A program made the translations under genes and the position numbers. A stretch of 64,000 nucleotides of DNA from Climacium dendroides (lineage: Eukaryota > Streptophyta > Bryopsida > Hypnales > Climaciaceae), in the NCBI GenBank assembly GCA_950106755.1, contig CATNNA010000005.1:558001-622000 (forward strand). Direction: 5' to 3'. Within the stretch, counting starts at the first letter, position 1, and each line of letters opens with the position of its first letter. Of this stretch, positions 55,901 to 64,000 are shown piece after piece. Under the pieces are notes generated by a model that did no database searches, was not told the origin of the DNA, and worked only from the letters and a program-made list of their open reading frames with translations.

Positions 55901-58785
55901 CGTTTGGATGGTATTAAATACAGCATGATTTCTAGAGTATTTGTTTTGAAATTCATTTCAAATAAAGAAGACAGTGTAGGAAAGCAATAGGCTGGTTTGT
56001 CTTAAAGTTAAGTTTTTCCATGATTCCTAATTATTTTGAACAATTGCAAGTTGTGTGTTACGTTTTTGGACATGCTTGCACGTCAAACCGATATAATTTA
56101 TTGGTTTGGGTTTTATTAAATACAGCATGATTTCTAGAGTATTTGTTTTGAAATCCATTTCAAATGAAGAAGACAGTGTAGGAAAGCAATAGGCTGGTTT
56201 GTCTTAAAGTTAAGTTTTTCCATGAATCCTAATTATTTTGAACAATTGCAACTTGTGTGTTACGTTTTTGGACATGCTTGCACGTCAAACCGATATAATT
56301 TATTGGTTTGGTTTGTATTAAATACAGCACGATTTCTAGAGTATTTGTTTTGAAATCCATATCAAATGAAGAAGACACTGTAGAAATGCAATAGGCTGGT
56401 TTGTCTTGAAATTAAGTTTTTCCATGAATCCTAATTATTTTGAACAATTGCAATTTGTGTATTACGTTTTTGGACATGTTTGCACGTCAAACCGATATAA
56501 ATTATTGGTTTCGTTTGTATTAAATACAACACAATTTCTAGAGTATTTGTTTTGAGATCCATATCAAATGAAGAAGACACTGTAGGAAAGCAATAGACTG
56601 GGTTGTCTTAAAGTTAAGTTTTTCCATGAATCCTAATTATTTTGAACAATTGCAACTTGTGTGTTACGTTTTTGGACATGCTTGCACGTCAAACCGATAT
56701 AATTTATTGGTTTGGTTTGTATTAAATACAGCATGATTTCTAGAGTATTAGTTTTGAGATCCATATCAAATGAAGAAGACAGTGTAGGAAAGCAATAGAC
56801 TGGGTTGTCTTAAAATTAAGTTTTTCCATGAATCCTAATTATTTTGAACAATTGCAAGTTGTCTGTTACGTTTTTGGACATGCTTGCACGTCAAAACGAT
56901 ATAATTTATTGCTTTGGTTTGTATTAAATACAGCACGATTTCTAGAGTATTTGTTTTGAAATCCATATCAAATGAAGAAGACACTGTAGGAAAGCAATAG
57001 GCTTGGTTGTCTTAAAATTAAGTTTTTCCATGAATCCTAAATATTTTGAACAATTGCAACTTCTGTGTTACGTTTTTGGACATGCTTGCACGTCAAACCG
57101 ATATAATTTATTGGTTTGGGTTTTATTAAATACAGCATGATTTCTAGAGTATTTGTTTTGAAATCCATTTCAAATGAAGAAGACAGTGTAGGAAAGCAAT
57201 AGGCTGGTTTGTCTTAAAGTTAAGTTTTTCCATGAATCCTAAATATTTTGAACAATTGCAACTTCTGTGTTACGTTTTTGGACATGCTTGCACGTCAAAC
57301 CGATATAATTTATTTGTTTGGTTTGTATTAAATACAGCACGATTTCTAGAGTATTTGTTTTGAAATCCATTTCAAATGAAGAAGACACTGTAGGAAAGCA
57401 ATAGGCTGGGTTGTCTTAAAATTAAGTTTTTCCATGAATCCTAAATATTTTGAACAATTGCAACTTCTGTGTTACGTTTTTGGACATGCTTGCACATCAA
57501 ATCGATATATTTTATTGGTTTGGTTTGTATTAAATACAGCACGATTTCTAGAGTATTTGTTTTGAAATCCATATCAAATGAAGAAGACACTGTAGAAATG
57601 CAATAGGCTGGTTTGTCTTAAAATTAAGTTTTTCCATGAATCCTAATTATTTTGAACAATTGCAATTTGTGTATTACGTTTTTGGACATGTTTGCACGTC
57701 AAACCGATATAATTTATTGGTGTGGTTTGTATTAAATACAACACGATTTCTAGAGTATTTGTTTGGAGATCCATATCAAATGAAGAAGACACTGTAGGAA
57801 AGCAATTGATTGGGTTGTCTTAAAGTTAAGTTTTTCCATGAATCCTAATTATTTGGAACAATTGCAACTTGTGTGTTACGTTTTTGGACATGCTTGCACG
57901 TCAAACCGATATAATTTATTGGTTTGGTTTGTATTAAATACAGCATGATTTCTAGAGTATTTGTTTTGAAATCCATATCAAATGAAGAAGACACTGTAGG
58001 AAAGCAATAGACTGCTTTGTCTTAAAGTTAAGTTTTTCCATGAATCCTAATTATTTTGAACAATTGCAACTTGTGTGTTACGTTTTTGGACATGCTTGCA
58101 CGTCAAACCGATATAATTTATTGGTTTGGTTTGTATTAAATACAGCACGATTTCTAGAGTATTTGTTTTGAAATCCATATCAAATGAAGAAGACACTGTA
58201 GGAAAGCAATAGGCTGGGTTGTCTTAAAATTAAGTTTTTCCATGAATCCTAAATATTTTGAACAATTGCAACTTGTGTGTTACGTTTTTGGACATGCTTG
58301 CACGTCAAACCGATATAATTTATTGGTTTGGGTTTTATTAAATACAGCATGATTTCTAGAGTATTTGTTTTGAAATCCATTTCAAATGAAGAAGACAGTG
58401 TAGGAAAGCAATAGGCTGGTTTGTCTTAAAGTTAAGTTTTTCCATGAATCCTAATTATTTTGAACAATTGCAACTTGTGTGTTACGTTTTTGGACATGCT
58501 TGCACGTCAAACCGATATAATTTATTGGTTTGGTTTGTATTAAATACAGCATGATTTCTAGAGTATTTGTTTTGAAATTCATTTCAAATGAAGAAGACAG
58601 TGTAGGAAAGCAATAGGCTGGTTTGTCTTAAAGTTAAGTTTTTCCATGAATCCTAATTATTTTGAACAATTGCAACTTGTGTGTTACGTTTTTGGACATG
58701 CTTGCACGTCAAACCGATATAATTTATTCGTTTGGTTTGTATTAAATACAGCATGATTTCTAGAGTATTAGTTTTGAGATCCATA

Positions 58786-60935
58786 TCAAATGAAGAAGAC
58801 AGTTAAGGAAAGCAATAGACTGGGTTGTCTTAAAATTAAGTTTTTCCATGAATCCTAATTATTTTGAACAATTGCAACTTCTGTGTTACGTTTTTGGACA
58901 TGCTTGCACGTCAAACCGATATAATTTATTGGTTTGGTTTGTATTAAATACAGCATGATTTTTAGAGTATTTGTTTTGAAATCCATATCAAATGAAGAAG
59001 ACACTGTAGGAAAGCAATAGGCTTGGTTGTCTTAAAATTAAGTTTTTCCATGAATCCTAATTATTTTGAACAATAGCAACTTGTGTGTTACGTTTTTGGA
59101 CATGCTTGCACGTCAAACCGATATAATTTATTTGTTTGGTTTGTATTAAATACAGCATGATTTCTAGAGTATTAGTTTTGAGATCCATATCAAATGAAGA
59201 AGACAGTGTAGGAAAGCAATAGACTGGGTTGTCTTAAAATTAAGTTTTTCCATGAATCCTAATTATTTTGAACAATTGCAACTTGTGTGTTACGTTTTTG
59301 GACATGCTTGCACGTCAAAACGATATAATTTATTGGTTTGGTTTGTATTAAATACAGCACGATTTCTAGAGTATTTGTTTTGAAATCCATATCAAATGAA
59401 GAAGACACTGTAGGAAAGCAATAGGCTTGGTTGTCTTAAAATTAAGTTTTTCCATGAATCCTAAATATTTTGAACAATAGCAACTTGTGTGTTACGTTTT
59501 TGGACATGCTTGCACGTCAAACCGATATAATTTATTGGTTTGGGTTTTATTAAATACAGTATGATTTCTAGAGTATTTGTTTTGAAATCCATTTCAAATG
59601 AAGAAGACAGTTAAGGAAAGCAATAGACTGGGTTGTCTTAAAATTAAGTTTTTCCATGAATCCTAATTATTTTGAACAATTGCAACTTCTGTGTTACGTT
59701 TTTGGACATGCTTGCACGTCAAACCGATATAATTTATTGGTTTGGTTTGTATTAAATACAGCATGATTTTTAGAGTATTTGTTTTGAAATCCATATCAAA
59801 TGAAGAAGACACTGTAGGAAAGCAATAGGCTTGGTTGTCTTAAAATTAAGTTTTTCCATGAATCCTAATTATTTTGAACAATAGCAACTTGTGTGTTACG
59901 TTTTTGGACATGCTTGCACGTCAAACCGATATAATTTATTTGTTTGGTTTGTATTAAATACAGCATGATTTCTAGAGTATTAGTTTTGAGATCCATATCA
60001 AATGAAGAAGACAGTGTAGGAAAGCAATAGACTGGGTTGTCTTAAAATTAAGTTTTTCCATGAATCCTAATTATTTTGAACAATTGCAACTTGTGTGTTA
60101 CGTTTTTGGACATGCTTGCACGTCAAAACGATATAATTTATTGGTTTGGTTTGTATTAAATACAGCACGATTTCTAGAGTATTTGTTTTGAAATCCATAT
60201 CAAATGAAGAAGACACTGTAGGAAAGCAATAGGCTTGGTTGTCTTAAAATTAAGTTTTTCCATGAATCCTAAATATTTTGAACAATAGCAACTTGTGTGT
60301 TACGTTTTTGGACATGCTTGCACGTCAAACCGATATAATTTATTGGTTTGGGTTTTATTAAATACAGTATGATTTCTAGAGTATTTGTTTTGAAATCCAT
60401 TTCAAATGAAGAAGACAGTTAAGGAAAGCAATAGACTGGGTTGTCTTAAAATTAAGTTTTTCCATGAATCCTAATTATTTTGAACAATTGCAACTTCTGT
60501 GTTACGTTTTTGGACATGCTTGCACGTCAAACCGATATAATTTATTGGTTTGGTTTGTATTAAATACAGCATGATTTTTAGAGTATTTGTTTTGAAATCC
60601 ATATCAAATGAAGAAGACACTGTAGGAAAGCAATAGGCTTGGTTGTCTTAAAATTAAGTTTTTCCATGAATCCTAATTATTTTGAACAATAGCAACTTGT
60701 GTGTTACGTTTTTGGACATGCTTGCACGTCAAACCGATATAATTTATTTGTTTGGTTTGTATTAAATACAGCATGATTTCTAGAGTATTAGTTTTGAGAT
60801 CCATATCAAATGAAGAAGACAGTGTAGGAAAGCAATAGACTGGGTTGTCTTAAAATTAAGTTTTTCCATGAATCCTAATTATTTTGAACAATTGCAACTT
60901 GTGTGTTACGTTTTTGGACATGCTTGCACGTCAAA
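58786..60935. repeat. 4-monomer higher-order repeat, 2.7 copies (808 bp)
   Basis: Copies are 58,786-59,593, 59,594-60,401 and a partial 60,402-60,935, with no mismatch noticed. Unit order is: (1) cagttaagg, cttctg, gcatgattttt; (2) ggcttgg, caatagc, ttatttg, ttagttttgagatcc; (3) gacagtg, gactggg, aaaacgat, cagcacg; (4) ggcttgg, aaatatt, caatagc, gggttttatt, cagtatg. The gcatgattttt marker sits at 58,953, 59,761 and 60,569, exactly 808 bp apart. The third copy breaks at 60,936, where aaaacgat gives way to aaaccgat. Confidence 0.88.
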
Positions 60936-62467
60936 CCGATATAATTTATTGGTTTGGTTTGTATTAAATACAGCATGATTTCTAGAGTATTTGTTTTGAA
61001 ATCCATATCAAATGAAGAAGACACTGTAGGAAAGCAATAGACTGCTTTGTCTTAAAGTTAAGTTTTTCCATGAATCCTAATTATTTTGAACAATTGCAAC
61101 TTGTGTGTTACGTTTTTGGACATGCTTGCACGTCAAACCGATATAATTTATTGGTTTGGTTTGTATTAAATACAGCACGATTTCTAGAGTATTTGTTTTG
61201 AAATCCATATCAAATGAAGAAGACACTGTAGGAAAGCAATAGGCTGGGTTGTCTTAAAATTAAGTTTTTCCATGAATCCTAAATATTTTGAACAATTGCA
61301 ACTTCTGTGTTACGTTCTTGGACATGCTTGCACGTCAAACCGATATAATTTATTGGTTTGGGTTTTATTAAATACAGCATGATTTCTAGAGTATTTGTTT
61401 TGAAATCCATTTCAAATGAAGAAGACAGTGTAGGAAAGCAATAGGCTGGTTTGTCTTAAAGTTAAGTTTTTCCATGAATCCTAATTATTTTGAACAATTG
61501 CAACTTGTGTGTTACGTTTTTGGACATGCTTGCACGTCAAACCGATATAATTTATTGGTTTGGGTTTTATTAAATACAGCATGATTTCTAGAGTATTTGT
61601 TTTGAAATTCATTTCAAATGAAGAAGACAGTGTAGGAAAGCAATAGGCTGGTTTGTCTTAAAGTTAAGTTTTTCCATGAATCCTAATTATTTTGAACAAT
61701 TGCAAGTTTTGTGTTACGTTTTTGGACATGCTTGCACGTCAAACCGATATAATTTATTCGTTTGGTTTGTATTAAATACAGCATGATTTCTAGAGTATTA
61801 GTTTTGAGATCCATATCAAATGAAGAAGACAGTTAAGGAAAGCAATAGACTGGGTTGTCTTAAAATTAAGTTTTTCCATGAATCCTAATTATTTTGAACA
61901 ATTGCAACTTCTGTGTTACGTTTTTGGACATGCTTGCACGTCAAACCGATATAATTTATTGGTTTGGTTTGTATTAAATACAGCATGATTTCTAGAGTAT
62001 TTGTTTTGAAATCCATATCAAATGAAGAAGACACTGTAGGAAAGCAATAGACTGCTTTGTCTTAAAGTTAAGTTTTTCCATGAATCCTAATTATTTTGAA
62101 CAATAGCAACTTGTGTGTTACGTTTTTGGACATGCTTGCACGTCAAACCGATATAATTTATTGGTTTGGTTTGTATTAAATACAGCATGATTTCTAGAGT
62201 ATTAGTTTTGAGATCCATATCAAATGAAGAAGACAGTGTAGGAAAGCAATAGACTGGGTTGTCTTAAAATTAAGTTTTTCCATGAATCCTAATTATTTTG
62301 AACAATTGCAAGTTGTGTGTTACGTTTTTGGACATGCTTGCACGTCAAAACGATATAATTTATTGGTTTGGTTTGTATTAAATACAGCACGATTTCTAGA
62401 GTATTTGTTTTGAAATCCATATCAAATGAAGAAGACACTGTAGGAAAGCAATAGGCTGGGTTGTCTT
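60863..62467. repeat. Block copied from 35 monomers upstream
   Basis: This block matches 53,793-55,397 at an offset of 7,070 bp (35 x 202). Shared markers are gactgctttg, gaaattc, caagttttg (near 61,704 and 54,634), ttattcg, cagttaagg, caatagc and aaaacgat. I noted two mismatches, cttctg/cttgtg and gttcttgg/gtttttgg near 61,317. It starts where the 4-monomer repeat ends and stops at ttgtcttgaaatt (62,468), where similarity switches to 56,408 (30 monomers upstream). Confidence 0.78.
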
Positions 62468-64000
62468 GAAATTAAGTTTTTCCATGAATCCTAATTATTT
62501 TGAACAATTGCAATTTGTGTATTACGTTTTTGGACATGTTTGCACGTCAAACCGATATAAATTATTGGTTTCGTTTGTATTAAATACAACACAATTTCTA
62601 GAGTATTTGTTTTGAGATCCATATCAAATGAAGAAGACACTGTAGGAAAGCAATAGACTGGGTTGTCTTAAAGTTAAGTTTTTCCATGAATCCTAATTAT
62701 TTTGAACAATTGCAACTTGTGTGTTACGTTTTTGGACATGCTTGCACGTCAAACCGATATAATTTATTGGTTTGGGTTTTATTAAATACAGCATGATTTC
62801 TAGAGTATTTGTTTTCAAATTCATTTCAAATGAAGAAGACAGTGTAGGAAAGCAATAGGCTGGGTTGTCTTAAAATTAAGTTTTTCCATGAATCCTAAAT
62901 ATTTTGAACAATTGCAACTTCTGTGTTACGTTTTTGGACATGCTTGCACGTCAAACCGATATAATTTATTGGTTTCGGTTTTATTAAATACAGCATGATT
63001 TCTAGAGTATTTGTTTTGAAATTCATTTCAAATGAAGAAGACAGTGTAGGAAAGCAATAGGCTGGTTTGTCTTAAAGTTAAGTTTTTCCATGAATCCTAA
63101 TTATTTTGAACAATTGCAAGTTGTGTGTTACGTTTTTGGACATGCTTGCACGTCAAACCGATATAATTTATTGGTTTGGGTTTTATTAAATACAGCATGA
63201 TTTCTAGAGTATTTGTTTTGAAATCCATTTCAAATGAAGAAGACAGTGTAGGAAAGCAATAGGCTGGTTTGTCTTAAAGTTAAGTTTTTCCATGAATCCT
63301 AATTATTTTGAACAATTGCAACTTGTGTGTTACGTTTTTGGACATGCTTGCACGTCAAACCGATATAATTTATTGGTTTGGTTTGTATTAAATACAGCAC
63401 GATTTCTAGAGTATTTGTTTTGAAATCCATATCAAATGAAGAAGACACTGTAGGAAAGCAATAGGCTGGGTTGTCTTAAAATTAAGTTTTTCCATGAATC
63501 CTAAATATTTTGAACAATTGCAACTTCTGTGTTACGTTTTTGGACATGCTTGCACGTCAAACCGATATAATTTATTGGTTTGGGTTTTATTAAATACAGC
63601 ATGATTTCTAGAGTATTTGTTTTGAAATCCATTTCAAATGAAGAAGACAGTGTAGGAAAGCAATAGGCTGGTTTGTCTTAAAGTCAAGTTTTTCCATGAA
63701 TCCTAAATATTTTGAACAATTGCAACTTGTGTGTTACGTTTTTGGACATGCTTGCACGTCAAACCGATATAATTTATTGGTTTGGTTTGTATTAAATACA
63801 GCACGATTTCTACAGTATTTGTTTTGAAATCCATTTCAAATGAAGAAGACACTGTAGGAAAGCAATAGACTGGGTTGTCTTAAAATTAAGTTTTTCCATG
63901 AATCCTAATTATTTTGAACAATTGCAACTTGTGTGTTACGTTTTTGGACATGCTTGCACGTCAAACCGATATAATTTATTGGTTTGGATTGTATTAAATA
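62461..64000. repeat. Mosaic array end segment
   Basis: Satellite of mixed origin. The first part (ttgtcttgaaatt, caatttgtgtatt, tttcgtttg, aacacaa) matches 56,401 onward at 6,060 bp (30 monomers). The gttttcaaattc unit at 62,811 matches 55,741 at 35 monomers. The last monomers, with ctacag and cagcacg, resemble domain B. The window ends inside a monomer, so the array boundary is not seen. Confidence 0.65.

Larger units (their letters stand above)
1..64000. repeat. Tandem satellite array, 202-bp monomer, about 317 copies
   Basis: The window is filled end to end by one tandem repeat. The marker ggacat occurs at 111, 313, 515, 717 and 919, so the period is 202 bp, and distant markers stay in register to the end (63,542). 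All monomers read in the same direction; I saw no inversion, gap, transposon or unique DNA. A typical unit counts 64 G+C of 202 (about 32%), with T (75) slightly above A (63) on the plus strand. Monomers differ mainly by base changes at recurring sites. The first and last bases both lie inside monomers, so the array continues on both sides. Satellites of this kind are known from centromeres and heterochromatin of eukaryotes; assignment to a centromere here is inference. I do not recognise the family. Confidence 0.98.
34900..64000. repeat. Array domain D: young large-block duplications
   Basis: About 144 monomers sharing the variant repertoire of domain A (gactgctttg, ttagttttgagatcc, cagttaagg, aaaacgat) plus local types: gtgtgg with gtttggagatcc (38,731, 40,145, 42,973, 44,791, 47,417, 57,719; all spacings are exact multiples of 202), ggcttgg, cagtatg, caatagc and caagttttg. 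It contains tandem duplications of 7, 13, 15 and 4 monomers with almost no divergence. No gene or interruption was seen. Confidence 0.65.

Noticed and set aside
1..64000. CRISPR array
   Set aside because: The repeats are 202 bp and contiguous, without short direct repeats separated by unique spacers.
1..64000. CENP-B box
   Set aside because: I found no match to the core TTCG-N4-A-NN-CGGG in either orientation; CGGG and CCCG do not appear in the monomers I read.
1..64000. Telomeric or subtelomeric repeat
   Set aside because: No runs of short telomeric units such as TTAGGG or TTTAGGG are present.
1..64000. Ribosomal spacer subrepeats or a tandem gene family
   Set aside because: No rRNA, histone or other gene sequence separates the units, and the monomer has no sustained reading frame.
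1..64000. Whole window as an assembly artefact
   Set aside because: Variant order is non-random and mosaic, and many copies differ by private changes, which argues for real DNA. Collapse or expansion in the near-identical blocks (38.6-41.4, 43.2-48.5, 49.8-55.9 and 58.8-60.9 kb) still cannot be excluded without reads.

Overview
The whole window is one uninterrupted array of satellite DNA. A 202-bp monomer of about 32% G+C (counted on one typical unit) is repeated head-to-tail in a single orientation, about 316.8 times, and the array runs off both ends of the window. I found no protein-coding gene, RNA gene, transposon, CRISPR array, origin or unique-sequence island. Reading frames cannot persist because 202 is not a multiple of 3, so the few short open frames (75 codons at most) are by-products of the repeat. 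An array of this length and homogeneity points to constitutive heterochromatin of a eukaryote, most plausibly centromeric or pericentromeric. I do not recognise the monomer family and cannot name the organism; a plant or an animal with large satellite blocks would both fit.

The monomer length is almost rigidly conserved. A marker at 111 (ggacat) recurs at 63,542, which is 314 x 202 + 3. The three extra bases are three copies of one single-base insertion, near 25,681, 27,500 and 29,723, all within related blocks. Monomers differ mainly by substitutions at about 25-30 recurring sites, usually with two alternative states, shuffled into mosaics.

Layout (boundaries approximate): domain A (1-8,450) is a mixture of variant classes with 6-, 14-, 15- and 23-monomer repeat relations. 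Domain B (8,450-25,240) is more uniform, with a recognisable variant pair returning every 2-12 monomers. Domain C (25,240-34,900) carries the +1 insertion variant and 8-, 9- and 11-monomer duplications. Domain D (34,900-64,000) resembles A and is built from recent 4-, 7-, 13- and 15-monomer tandem duplications plus copies placed 30, 35 and 51 monomers apart. Segment 2,41x-4,58x in A has a sister at 32,71x-34,88x, exactly 150 monomers away.

There is therefore no single fixed higher-order repeat. The array looks like the product of repeated in-register exchange and segment copying, with several duplications so recent that I saw zero or one mismatch between copies. Each monomer also carries three inverted-repeat (dyad) motifs, two of which share a base. 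No CENP-B box is visible. All comparisons were made by eye, so block ends and mismatch counts should be treated as readings, not computed alignments.
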